This document shows, in pieces, positions 9,741-20,873 of a stretch of DNA of 64,000 nt (position 1 is the first letter of the stretch; each line of letters starts with the position of its first letter). A program made the position numbers and the translations under genes. The notes below the pieces were generated by a model, which ran no database searches, was not told the DNA's origin, and was given only the letters and a program-made list of their open reading frames with translations. The stretch covers positions 67,649,555 through 67,713,554 of the forward strand of contig NC_133333.1 in assembly GCF_042186555.1 (NCBI RefSeq), written 5' to 3'. The DNA comes from Aquarana catesbeiana. Lineage: Eukaryota > Chordata > Amphibia > Anura > Ranidae.

Positions 9741-10644
9741 TCTTCTTTGTGGACATTTACTGCTTGTGTTTGTTTTAGCTGACCCTGACAGAAATGTGTG
9801 GAGTGCAGAAAATGTCGTGATTGTGTAACCTTACAAAGCACTGTTAGCTGTTATTTACTAAATGCAAAGACACTTTTCACTACAAGTGCTCTTGCAACTG
9901 CACTGAAACTGCACTTGTAGTGCAAAGTGGATTTGCCCTTAGGAAATAACCCCCATTTTCTCATAAAACAACAATTACATCACCCCAAAAGTGTTGTAGC
10001 ATTGAGACAATAATCCACACATTCTTGATGAGCAATCTTTTTAATACCTGCACAATCACATGTGCATTTACCAAAGGTTTTTCTGACAAACCAACATGTT
10101 TGTTGTATATCAATTTTTGTGGTGTCATTATCCAAAATCAAAATGTGCATTTTATAGAAAACAGGCCTGTGTAAAACCAACAAGAAAGACACAAATCTTG
10201 ATCTTACAAAGTTCACATTTGGTAGAACTGGAAGGCAATATCAGACATGATTATTTAGGAACTGTGTTTGATATTGCGTTCAGATGGGGGGAAATCACCC
10301 CAGGAAAAGCCAAATTTGGAAGATGCACACAAATTTCCCAATGTCAACATTAGGGATGAGCTTCGTGTTCGAGTCGAACCCATGTTCGACTCGAACATCG
10401 GCTGTTCGCCTGTTCGCCGAATTGCGAACGATATGGGCCGTTCGCGCTAAATTCGTGTGGCGCGTCACGGCCCATAATTCACTGCGGCATCGCAGTGCAT
10501 TGCTGGCTGATGATTGGCCAAGCATGCACTATGACCCGCATGCTTGGCCAATCACAGCGCCGTCAGTAGAGAGAGCTGTAATTGGCCAAAGCCAGGGTGG
10601 CTTTGGCCAATTATGGCTCAGGGGATTTAGTACACACCCCACAC

Positions 10645-10653
10645 TATATAAGG
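10645..10653 (+). promoter_or_regulatory. TATA box of the hAT element
   Basis: TATATAAGG, followed by a GC-rich palindrome (GGCCGCC...GGCGGCC), stands upstream of all the leader repeats. It is a plausible distal promoter for the hAT transcript. Confidence 0.5.
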
Positions 10654-10894
10654 CCGCCTGCACGGCGGCCCTGTGTAGTGTGTGTTCCGGTGTGCTGAGA
10701 GATAGAGAGAGAGAGAGACAGTGTCATTTGATTTGAGTTAGATAGATTAGGCAGAACAGTCAGTCAGTTAGCTGCACTTACAGTGTATTGTGTATATATA
10801 TGCATCCCAGGTGTTGCATATATATATATATACACTGTATTCAGTTTAGCTAGATCCGTTCCTGTTATCTTCTATCTAGACTATTTACATTTAA

Positions 10895-12118
10895 TGCAGT
10901 GCGTCCTGCTCACAGTGTTCAGCTAGATCCGTTCCTGCTATTTACATTTAGTGCAGTGCGTCCTGCTCACAGTGTTCAGCTAGATCCGTTCCTGTTATCT
11001 TCTAGACTATTTACATTTAGTGCAGTGCGTCCTGCTCACAGTGTTCAGCTAGATCCGTTCCTGCAATTTACATTTAGTGCAGTGCGTCCTGCTCACAGTG
11101 TTCAGCTAGATCCGTTCCTGCTATTTACATTTAGTGCAGTGCGTCCTGCTCACAGTGTTCAGCTAGATCCGTTCCTGCTATTTACATTTAGTGCAGTGCG
11201 TCCTGCTCACAGTGTTCAGCTAGATCCGTTCCTGTTATTTACATTTAGTGCAGTGCGTCCTGCTCACAGTGTTCAGCTAGATCCGTTCCTGCTATTTACA
11301 TTTAGTGCAGTGCGTCCTGCTCACAGTGTTCAGCTAGATCCGTTCCTGCTATTTACATTTAGTGCAGTGCGTCCTGCTCACAGTGTTCAGCTAGATCCGT
11401 TCCTGCTATTTACATTTAGTGCAGTGCGTCCTGCTCACAGTGTTCAGCTAGATCCGTTCCTGTTATCTTCTAGACTATTTACATTTAGTGCAGTGCGTCC
11501 TGCTCACAGTGTTCAGCTAGATCCGTTCCTGTTATTTACATTTAGTGCAGTGCATCCTGCTCACAGTGTTCAGCTAGATCCGTTCCTGCTATTTACATTT
11601 AGTGCAGTGCGTCCTGCTCACAGTGTTCAGCTAGAGCCGTTCCTGCTATTTACATTTAGTGCAGTGCGTCCTGCTCACAGTGTTCAGCTAGATCCGTTCC
11701 TGTTATCTTCTAGACTATTTACATTTAGTGCAGTGCGTCCTGCTCACAGTGTTCAGCTAGATCCGTTCCTGCTATTTACATTTAGTGCAGTGCGTCCTGC
11801 TCACAGTGTTCAGCTAGATCCGTTCCTGTTATCTTCTAGACTATTTACATTTAGTGCAGTGCGTCCTGCTCACAGTGTTCAGCTAGATCCGTTCCTGTTA
11901 TCTTCTAGACTATTTACATTTAGTGCAGTGCGTCCTGCTCACAGTGTTCAGCTAGATCCGTTCCTGTTATCTTCTAGACTATTTACATTTAGTGCAGTGC
12001 GTCCTGCTCACAGTGTTCAGCTAGATCCGTTCCTGTTATCTTCTAGACTATTTACATTTAGTGCAGTGCGTCCTGCTCACAGTGTTCAGCTAGATCCGTT
12101 CCTGTTATCTTCCTACTG
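10895..12118 (+). repeat. 57/69-bp tandem repeat array
   Basis: About twenty units of 57 bp, or 69 bp when an extra TATCTTCTAGAC-type segment is present, built on GTCCTGCTCACAGTGTTCAG. Both lengths are multiples of three, so one frame stays open for 406 codons. I treat that as a repeat artefact, not a protein. The array forms most of the hAT leader. Confidence 0.9.
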
Positions 12119-12690
12119 ATAGGCAGGCTTGTCTGGTTACAGTATATAAAGCTACCTGAAGAAAATTACAGGTGTTCTATTTGATCCTATTAGTACCACG
12201 GTCAGGCAGCTAGACTATTTACATTTAGTACAGTGCGTCCTGCTCACAGTGTTCAGCTGGATCCGTTCCTGTTATCTTCCTACTGACAGGCAGGCTTGTC
12301 TGGTTACAGTATATAAAGCTACCTGAAGAAAATTACAGGTGTTCTATTTGATCCTATTAGTACCACGGTCAGGCAGCTAGACTATTTACATTTAGTACAG
12401 TGCGTCCTGCTCACAGTTTACAGCTAGATCCGTTCCTGTTATCTTCCTACTGACAGGCAGGCTTGTCTGGTTACAGTATATAAAGCTACCTGAAGAAAAT
12501 TACAGGTGTTCTATTTGATCCTATTAGTACCACGGTCAGGCAGCTAGACTATTTACATTTAGTACAGTGCGTCCTGCTCACAGTGTTCAGCTAGATCCAT
12601 TCCTGTTATCTTCCTACTGACAGGCAGGCTTGTCTGGTTACAGTATATAAAGCTACCTGAAGAAAATTACAGGTGTTCTATCCCAGCTTA
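12119..12690 (+). repeat. 167-bp tandem repeats, each with a TATA box
   Basis: Four TATATAAA boxes sit exactly 167 bp apart (12143, 12310, 12477, 12644), each in the context GGTTACAGTATATAAAGC. The last lies 68 bp upstream of the likely transposase start at 12712. Each unit also carries one copy of the upstream 57-bp motif, so the array may have grown by unequal exchange. Confidence 0.88.
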
Positions 12691-12711
12691 GTGCAGCTAC
12701 AGGCCATTAGT

Positions 12712-15700
12712 ATGTCTGGAAGGCCAAGAAGGAGAGGCAGACAGTCACAAGCCAATAAGAGAGGGCAAGCAGGCTCTGTGTCTAGTGCTGGTCGTGGAGA
12801 CGGTGCATCCTCATCAGCACGTGGCCATGGGACACGCTTGGCCTTTTTTTCGGCAGCTGGCCGTGTTGAGCCGCAACATGCGGAAGACTTGGTCGAGTGG
12901 ATGACCAAGCCGTCCTCATCCTCCTCATCCTCTCTCACCCATGCCCAGGGTCCCTCAGCTCAATGTCATCAGTGACTCCTTCCCTAGCTCCACCATGTCC
13001 TCATGAGGATTCCCTCGAACTGTTTGACCACAGTGTTGGGTACATGCTCCAGGAGGATGCCCAGCATTTGGAAGGCTCTGATGACGATACTGAGCTCGAT
13101 GAAGGCAGTAACATGAGCACGGACAGAGGGGGTGCCCAAGAAGGACAGCAATCTGGCAGTCATGCTCCCCCTGCTGCAGCATACTGCCAGGTTTGCTCCA
13201 GTGATGAGGAGGGAGGGGATGATGAGGTCACTGACTCAACGTGGGTGCCTGATAGGAGAGAGGAGGAGGAGGAGGAGGAGGAGGAGGAGGCGGCGGCACA
13301 TCACCAACGAGGCAGGATGCCCTCCAGGGGCCAGCCTAAGGGCAGCACATTGACTGCATCACACCCCAAAGCTCCACATGTGCAGGGCGCTGCAGTCTCT
13401 GCGCGTTATTCAAAAAGTTCTTTGGTGTGGGCCTTTTTTGAGACGAGTGCATCAGATCGCACCGCTGCTATTTGCAACATATGTCTCAAGCGTATCTCGC
13501 GTGGCCAAAACATCTCCCGCTTGGGTACCACATGCTTGACCAGACATATGTTGACCTGCCATGCAGTTCGTTGGCAAGCGTATCTAAAAGACCCACACCA
13601 AAGAACAAAGAGGATCTCTCCTTGCTCCTCATCAGCTGAGATTTCCAACCCCACTAGACCTTCAGTCCTCTCTGAGACCTGCAGTGAGAGGAATGAAGGT
13701 GTAGAATTAGGTGTGTCACAGCCAAGTACTTGTGGGCAATCTGCTTTTGGTACACCGACGTCAGATTGTACCAGGCAAATTTCCCTGCCCCAGCTGCTGC
13801 ACCGCCAAAAGAAGTTTGCTCCCAGCCATCCACATGCCCAGCGGTTGAATGCTAGCTTGGCAAAATTGCTAGCACTTCAACTGCTGCCTTTTCAGTTGGT
13901 AGACTCTGCCCCCTTCCATGAGTTTGTGGAATGTGCGGTTCCTCAGTGGCAGGTACCCAAACGCCACTTTTTCTCACGGAAGGCGATTCCGGCTCTCTAC
14001 CGGCATGTGCCTCGCTGGACAGGGCGGTCAGCGGTAAGGTGCATATTACCGCTGACTCATGGTCCAGCAGGCATGGACAGGGACGTTACCTAAGTTTCAC
14101 GGCGCATTGGGTGACTCTGCTGGCAGCTGGGAAGGATGCAGGACAAGGTGCAGTAGTGTTGGAGGTTGTTCCGCCACCACGCCTCCAAAATGCTGATTGT
14201 GACACACCTCTCTCCTCCACCCCCTCCTCTTCTTCTTCCTCCATGGCCTCTTCCCCGGAACCAGCGGTGCTCCGTAGGCGTTCAAGGGGCTACGCAAGTA
14301 CGCAGGCCAAAAGATGCCATGCGGTGCTTGAGCTGGTGTGCTTGGGGGACAGGAGCCACACTGGGGCAGAGGTTCTGTCAGCTCTGCAGGGGCAGGTTCA
14401 GAGGTGGTTGACGCCACGCCAACTTAAGGCAGGGATGGTGGTTTGCGACAATGGCACCAACCTCCTCTCTGCCCTCCGACAGGGACAAATGACCCATGTG
14501 CCCTGTTTGGCTCACGTCCTTAACTTGGTGGTGCAGCGGTTCTTGGGCAGGTACCCGGGCTTACAGGATGCCCTGAGGCAGGCCAGGAAAGTCTGTGTGC
14601 ATTTGCGCCGGTCATATAATGCCAGTGCTCGGCTGACGGACCTCCAAAAGGAGTTTAACCTGCCCAAGAACCGCCTAATCTGTGACATGCCCACCAGGTG
14701 GAACTCAACGTTGGCCATGCTGCAGCGGCTGCACACGCAGCAGAGGGCCATCAATGAGTACCTGTGCGATTATGGCACCAGGACAGGGTCAGGGGAGCTT
14801 GGTTTTTTTTCCCCATGCCAGTGGGCCATGATCAGGGATGCATGCACTGTCCTGTCACCATTCGAGGAGGCCACGAGGATGGTGAGCACTGACAGTGCAT
14901 GCATCAGTGACACTGTCCCCCTTGTCCACCTGTTGGAGCACACGCTGCGTGGAATAATGGACAGGGCACTTGAGGCAGAACAGAGGCAGGAAGAGGAGGA
15001 CTTCCTTAGCTCTCAAGGCCCCCTTTATCCAGACAGTGTTCCTGCGTGCCCGCCGATCACACAGGAAGAGGACGAGGAGGAGGAGGAGGAGGAGGAAGAT
15101 TGTGTCAGTATGGAGGTGGAGCCTGGCACTCAGCATCAGCAGCAGTCTTTAAGGGATCAGTCCCAAGGAACACATGGACTTGTACGTGGCTGGGAGGAGG
15201 TGGCTGCGGACGTTGTTGTCCTTAGTGACCCAGAGGACTCCGGACCGAATGCCTCAGCAAACCTACGCTGCATGGCCTCCCTGATCCTGCAAAGCCTGCG
15301 TAAGGATCCTCGTATTCGTGGTATCAAGGAGAAGGACCAATACTGGCTGGCAACCCTCCTTGATCCACGTTACAAGGGTAAGGTTGCGGACCTTATCTTG
15401 CCATCGCAGAGGGAGCAGAGGATGAAACATCTTCGGGAGGCCTTGCAGAAAGGTCTGTGCAACGCGTTCCCAGAGACTGGGAGGTTACAAACTCCTGTTT
15501 CTGGACAACGTGTTGCTGAGGCTTCGGTCAGTCAAAGAAGGAGCGGTGGAGAAGGTGGCCGTCTGACCGATGCGTTCAGACAATTTTTTGGTCCGCAGCC
15601 CCAAGGTATGATCGGTTCCAGCAACCATCGCCAGCGTCTGTTTTACATGGTGCAGGAATACCTAGGGGCAAGATCAGACTTGGACACCTTTCCCACCGAA

Positions 15701-15949
15701 AATCCTCTGGGTTACTGGGTCTTGAGGATGGATCACTGGCCAGAGCTTGCACAGTATGCAATTGAGCTACTGGCCTGTCCTGCATCCAGCGTTCTTTCGG
15801 AACGCACATTCAGTGCTGCTGGAGGCGTGGTAACCGATCACAGGGTGCGTCTGTCCACCGACTCGGTCGATCGGCTGACCTTCATAAAAATGAATGAGTC
15901 TTGGATCACCACCAGCTACCAAGCACCTGATGCTGATGTAACCGAATAA
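12712..15949 (+). pseudogene. hAT transposase, ZBED type, two frameshifts
   Basis: The start MSGRPRRRGRQ is at 12712. Domains in order: a basic and Ser-rich N-terminus; an acidic tract; a BED zinc finger (about 13420-13570, with CNICLKRIS and the HMLTCH ligands); a catalytic region with VHITADSWSS (Asp) and VVCDNGTNLL (Asp), then CLAHVLNLVV; a Glu-rich insertion (about 15060-15100); and the C-terminal dimerisation domain (SVLSERTFSAAGG). The frame shifts near 12960 and again near 14010. The last 600 residues are open to the stop at 15949. It looks recently inactivated. Confidence 0.9.
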
Positions 15950-16059
15950 TTTTTTTTGAAATCTCAGATCCCTTCAAAGACTGCCTATGCTGATGCTGAG
16001 TGACTATCCCTGAGTAATTATCCTCTTCCTCCTCAATCATCACGCTGATAGCTTGTAAG

Positions 16060-16800
16060 AACATTTTTGGTTCTGGGCGCCACCACCAGTGCCTAAGGCA
16101 CAATTTTTCAGCCCCTGTTTAACAGGGGCGTGTAATTACAATTTTTGATGTAATACTTTGCAGCAGGGCTCGTTCCTGCATTCCAACTAGAGTGTCTGTG
16201 AGGGGTTGCAGTGTTGTGGCACCAGCACCAGTGCCTAAGGCCCAATTTTTCTGCCCCTGTCTAACAGGGGCGTGTAATTACAATTTTTGATGCAATACTT
16301 TGCAGCAGGGCTCGTTCCTGCGTTCCAACTAGAGTGTCTGTGAGGGGTTGCAGTGTTGTGGCACCAGCACCAGTGCCTAAGGCCCAATTTTTCTGCCCCT
16401 GTCTAACAGGGGCGTGTAATTACAATTTTTGATGCAATACTTTGCAGCAGGGCTCGTTCCTGCGGTCCAACTAGAGTGTCTGTGAGGGGTTGCAGTGTTG
16501 TGGCACCAGCACCAGTGCCTAAGGCCCAATTTTTCTGCCCCTGTCTAACAGGGGCGTGTAATTACAATTTTTGAAGCAATACTTTGCAGCAGGGCTCGTT
16601 CCTGCGTTCCAACTAGAGTGTCTGTGAGGGGTTGCAGTGTTGTGGCATCAGCACCAGTGCCTAAGGCCTAATTTTTCAGCTCCTGTTCAACAGGGGCATG
16701 TAATTACAATTCTTGATCTAATATTTCACAGCAGGGCCCTGTGAGGGCTTACAGTGTTGTGGCCACAGCAACACCTAAGGCCCAAATTTCTGCTGAGTAT
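16060..16800 (+). repeat. 142-bp tandem repeats 3' of the hAT transposase
   Basis: Five units with AGTGCCTAAGGC at 16088, 16230, 16372, 16514 and 16656, a spacing of exactly 142 bp. Each unit contains the hairpin GCCCCTGTCTAACAGGGGC. The last unit is more diverged. Confidence 0.9.
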
Positions 16801-17824
16801 ATAGGGCAGGACCCTACTTTCAAACATCTAACTTACAAACGACTCCTACTTGCAAACGGAAGGAGACAACAGGAAGTGAGATGAAATCTACCCCAAGGAA
16901 GGGAAATTCTCTCCTGTAAGAGTTAATATGGGAAAACAATTTCTCCTTTCCACTGATGCTTTCCAATCCTTGTTCCACAAAAAAACCCAAATTTTCAAAA
17001 AACATTTTTCATTGGGACAAAAAAGTGAGGTGAAATCTTCTGAAGAGGAGGAAAGACAGCAAAACAAATGTCACAGGGGTGATAACCCTTCCCTATGTTT
17101 TCCAAAAAGCTTAGAAAAGATTTTTTGGCTGGAGCTAAACACGTTAAAAATGTTCAAAATTACAAACAGATTCTACTTAACAACAAACCTACAGTCCCTG
17201 TCTTGTTTGCACCGCCTGTATACTGCTGTTCAGAGTATATAGGGCCTGGTGGCCCCACACCTTTCCTTATTTTAATTTGGGTGCGGGGTTCCCCTTAATA
17301 TCCATACAAGACCCAAAGGGCCTGGTAATGGACTGGGGGGTACCCATGCCATTTGTCTCACTGATTTTCATCCATATTGCCATGACCCGACATGACATTA
17401 AACCCGCAAGCAGTTTTAAATGAGATTTTTTCCTTTAAAAATGACATTTGGTGCAGGGACTGTTCTAAACATGGGAAACACGCGTCACTTTACAGGCATA
17501 CTATAGACACCCCCCAGGTATGATATTTAAAGGAATATTTCACTTTTTTTTTTTTACTTTAAGCATCATTAAAATCACTGCTCCCGAAAAAACGGCCGTT
17601 TTTAAAAGTTTTTTTTGCATTGATACATGTCCCCTGGGGTAGGACCCGGGTCCCCAAACCCTTTTTAGGACAATACCATGCAAATTAGCCTTTAAAATGA
17701 GCACTTTTGATTTCGAACGTTCGAGTCCCATAGACGTCAATGGGGTTCTAACGTTCGTGCGAACTTTCGGTCCGTTCGCGGGTTCTGGTGCGAACCGAAC
17801 CGGGGGGTGTTCGGCTCATCCCTA
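16801..17824. other. hAT 3' non-coding tail
   Basis: About 1 kb with no supported gene. The reading frame at 16928-17242 has no recognisable domain. Near the end come GTTCGA/TCGAAC palindromes (17711-17800) that mirror those just inside the left terminus, as expected for subterminal transposase binding regions. Confidence 0.6.
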
Positions 17825-17975
17825 GTCAACATGTGATATCTGCCATCACGGGGGATGAAGGGACGTGTTTTGGGGGAGAAAGCCCTTCCTCACCGCTACT
17901 TTATAATTGAGGAAGGGGTTGCACCCCCAAAACGCGTCCATTGATCTCCCGTGATGGCAGATAGCACATGTTGAC
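17825..17975. repeat. Inverted repeat with hammerhead-like motif 3 (Harbinger A)
   Basis: GTCAACATGTG...ATCTGCCATCACGG is mirrored by CCGTGATGGCAGATAGCACATG, making a head-to-head palindrome. The right arm holds TTTATAA, then TTGAGGAA (17907-17914), GGGG/CCCC, AAAAC, GC, GTC (to 17938), a weakened hammerhead-like core. The left arm carries its partial complement. The same structure stands at 26160-26311 in copy B, so it predates the split of the two copies. Confidence 0.65.
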
Positions 17976-18071
17976 ACACTGTGTGCATCCTCCAAATTTG
18001 GCTTTGGGAAAAATCACAAAAACATTTCGCACATTGTAGCACACAAAAGAAGAAAGTGATTTGGAGGGGTT

Positions 18072-19400
18072 TTAAACTCGCCCCAAAACATCAATGATGT
18101 TTTTATATTTTGGAATAACATCATTGATGTTTTGCTTGATGTTTTCCAATTGTAAATTACACCCCATGATCTCCCCGATCACGATCTGGGCACTTTCGGA
18201 TGTGAAAGGATCTTCATCCACAACCTCACGATCACCTAAAAAGAGAGGAACCCCAAAATAAATTAGGTTTCCCAAAAAATGCCGCCATCCATCTCTTATC
18301 TGAGCCTGTGGTTGCAGACACTCACCTGTTGTGGTGACTAGTTCCACCACGTCTTCTTCCTCCTGCTCATCTTGTGTTGGGGGGATTTCCCCTTCTTCCA
18401 GAGGGGGGGGGGGCTCTGGTCTCCTCGGATGAGGGTTGTCCTCCGAGTCTTTTCTCCCCTATGTAAAACAAAAATGGTATAATTAGCACACAGATATTTT
18501 ATGGCAGAACTATAAAGATGAAACATTGCTTGGAAGTGGGGTACAATTGTCTATTTTAGCAGAGTTCCAAGATGTAGCTTTTTTAGTGTCCTTTGTCAAG
18601 CTGCAATACTTTACCTGTTTAGTACAAGCTTCACAGATGTAGCCCCCCCTATAGTATACACTGGAGCACCTGTGTGGCCCCCATAATAAAAAGGGTGTTC
18701 TTGTGTCCCACACTAGTGCTCCAGTGTCCAGATGTGAAAACAGCTGCTGAGTGTCCTCTCCTTACACACAATCTAGTTGGCATTTCATTCTAGTAACAAA
18801 GCCATCTACACAACCCAATTCTTTGAAGCCAAGTATAGGGCGTCAAAATGGTGGCCAAATGCATATGGGCTAAACAATGGCATTTTATAGTCCGAAATAA
18901 AAATGTGTGATCCGAACGAATAATGTGCCCATGAACATGAAAGTTGCCATTTTAAACTGTACAACAGTTCCTAAAAGCACATGGAGCAGCACGAACGTAA
19001 TAAACACAAGAACAATAGGAACACAGCACAAATACTTACTTTTTTGCAACACTCTCCGGATCTTTCTGTACTGCTCATGTTCTCGTAATTTCAGGTCCGA
19101 CCACCGCTTCCTGAGCTGATCTTTCGATCGTCGTACCCCGAATTTCCGGTGCAGACTCCTGACCACTTTCGCCATGATCTTGGCCTTTCGGACATTGGGG
19201 TTGGGGTAAGGCCCATACTTTCCATCATAGTCGGCCTTCTTCAGGATGTCCACCATCTCCAACATCTCCCCAAAGGACATATTTGAGTCCTTCAATCTCC
19301 TTCTGGATCGGGACGTTTCAGGCTCCGGCCTTTCCTCCTCCTCCTCGTTGCTGTAATTAGCACGATCCTGCTGTCTATCCGCCATGTGCTCTTCCTCCAC
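18072..19400 (-). CDS. Harbinger Myb/SANT-like DNA-binding gene (copy A), multi-exon
   Basis: Exon 1 (start at 19400 or 19385, to about 19040) encodes an acidic lead and then a Myb/trihelix-like domain with MSFGEMLEMVDILKKADYDG and KDQLRKRWSDLKLREHEQYR. A good donor (GTAAGT) follows. Later exons, by comparison with copy B, lie near 18617-18713 (with CEACTKQ), 18330-18455 (acidic, GEKTR) and 18072-18239 (ending DVLGRV and stop). In PIF/Harbinger elements such proteins carry the transposase to the nucleus and to the element ends. It is divergent from the MADF gene and shares an upstream region of about 150 bp with it. The exon calls are inferred. Confidence 0.7.
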
Positions 19401-19673
19401 TGCACCGAACGAAAAGGGGCGGGGAATAGAATAGAAAGAATGTCAGGGGCGGGCGGAGTTATACGCATGCGCAGTGTGTATAAATCGTAACGCACGCGTC
19501 TTACGTACGATCTGTGAGCGGAGGAAGGAGCATCGGAGACGCCGATCATGCTAACGAAGGTAGGATCTAAACTTGGGCCTATACTGCTTCGAAATGGAAG
19601 CCTATATTGTAACAAGATTAGGGGAGTTTGACCTGACATTAGGGTTTGTCTTGTGTTGTGTCTTGCAGAGAAA
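19401..19673. promoter_or_regulatory. Divergent promoter region and 5' leader, Harbinger A
   Basis: This region lies between the Myb-like gene (minus) and the MADF gene (plus). It contains ACGCATGCGCAGTG, close to the NRF1 palindrome, then TATAAAT at about 19479 on the plus strand, and a probable non-coding exon ending AACGAAG before GTAGGATC near 19560. Copy B keeps the same layout (27713-27890), which supports shared control of the two genes. Confidence 0.55.
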
Positions 19674-20873
19674 ATGGATGGGTTCAATGACCACAATTTC
19701 CTGCCCCTGTTCATTGACAAATACAGGGAGCTTCCCTGTCTGTGGCAAGTCAGACACCCCCACTATAACCACAAACAAAAGAGGCAGGCAGCGCTGGAGA
19801 AACTGCTGGAGTTGGTGAAGCCGGTGGTCCCCACAGCAACCATCCCTTATTTAAAAGCCAAAATTGGTGGCCTGAGGAGCACATATCTTAGGGAGCGCAA
19901 GAAGGTCACAGATTCCCAGAGGTCCCGAGCTGCAGCAGATGACATTTATGTCCCCAGGCTGTGGTACTATGAGAGATTGCGATTTCTGTCAGACCACACT
20001 GAAGTCAGGGAATCCCTCTCTACTCTTCCTTCCACTCTTCCTTCCATCCCAGCTGAGGCTTCTGATGTCCAACCTGGGCCTTCCAGCCAGGAAGAAGTGG
20101 AGGAGCCCAGCTGGAGTCAGGTATAGAATTCTTCTACAGATTTCTGGGCAATAAATAAATGATGTTTACTAGATGTTATTATTGATCACTAATTGCTGAT
20201 TAAAAAAAGTGTTTTACATATCAATAGACAGTAGTGGGCACCCAAAATTGGGACAAGAATGAAAACTGTGGGCTCAGAAGGATAGTCTGTTATATTTGTT
20301 AACATTCAATTTGCAGCAGTCAGGAGGTGAAAATTTTGTGTGATTGATGTAAAAAATACTAAAACTATGTCCCTTTTTCATACACAGGAAGACCTCAGCC
20401 AGGAGGAGGTTGTGGAATGTGGCAGTCAGGAGGAGGCGGGGATTAGTGTCAGCCAGGAGGAGGTGGGGCTAAGTGGCAGCCAAGAGAAGCCTGGGACAAG
20501 TCGCAGCCTGACTGAGTCTCAGGTTCCTCCCCTCCGCCTGCCATACAAAAGGGCCAGGAAGGCCACTCCCAGTCCTGTGCAGGATTCAGCATACAGGCTG
20601 ATCCAGGAGGCTTCTGCGTCCCTCAGAGCCTTCCCCAGTCCTGAAGAGGCCTTTGCCTGCATGGCTGCCACCAAATTGCAGGGCATGCAGGAGGGCCAAC
20701 GCAAGATCTCTGAGGACCTGATTTATAAAGTCCTACGTAAGGGGGAGAGTGGGGACCTGACACACAAGACGGATGTCATTGAGAGGGACGATCCTCCTCC
20801 TCCTCCTGCTGCCACAGCTCCACCACCACAGCCAAAGGCTGGAAGGAAGCGTGGAAAGAAGACCAAAGAGTGA
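19674..20873 (+). CDS. Harbinger MADF-domain gene (copy A), two coding exons
   Basis: Exon 1 (19674-20120) follows an acceptor (CTTGCAG) and encodes a MADF-type domain: FLPLFIDKYRELPCLW, then GGLRSTYLRERKKV and DDIYVPRLWYYERL. The donor GTATAG follows. Exon 2 (20388-20873), after TACACAG, encodes repeated SQEE motifs, a helical segment near GMQEGQRKISEDL and a basic C-terminus (GRKRGKKTKE). Joining gives 310 residues with no break. MADF domains bind DNA, so this is a second DNA-binding protein of the element besides the Myb-like one. Whether it helps transposition is unknown. Confidence 0.78.

Larger units (their letters stand above)
10351..17824 (+). mobile_element. hAT transposon, ZBED type, 7.5 kb
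   Basis: It is flanked by the 8-bp duplication GTCAACAT (10343-10350 and 17825-17832), and copy B of the Harbinger shows the empty site. The terminal repeats are TAGGGATGAGC and GCTCATCCCTA. Order: promoter with TATATAAGG (10645), about twenty 57/69-bp repeats (10895-12118), four 167-bp TATA-bearing repeats (12119-12690), transposase (12712-15949), five 142-bp repeats (16060-16800), and a 1-kb tail with palindromic GTTCGA motifs. The coding region is broken by two frameshifts. Confidence 0.92.

Noticed and set aside
10899..12119. 406-codon open frame
   Set aside because: It is only the 57/69-bp tandem array read in a frame that lacks stops; unit lengths are multiples of three. No start context or domain supports a protein.
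16928..17242. 104-codon frame in the hAT tail
   Set aside because: No domain, and the region is the non-coding 3' part of the hAT.
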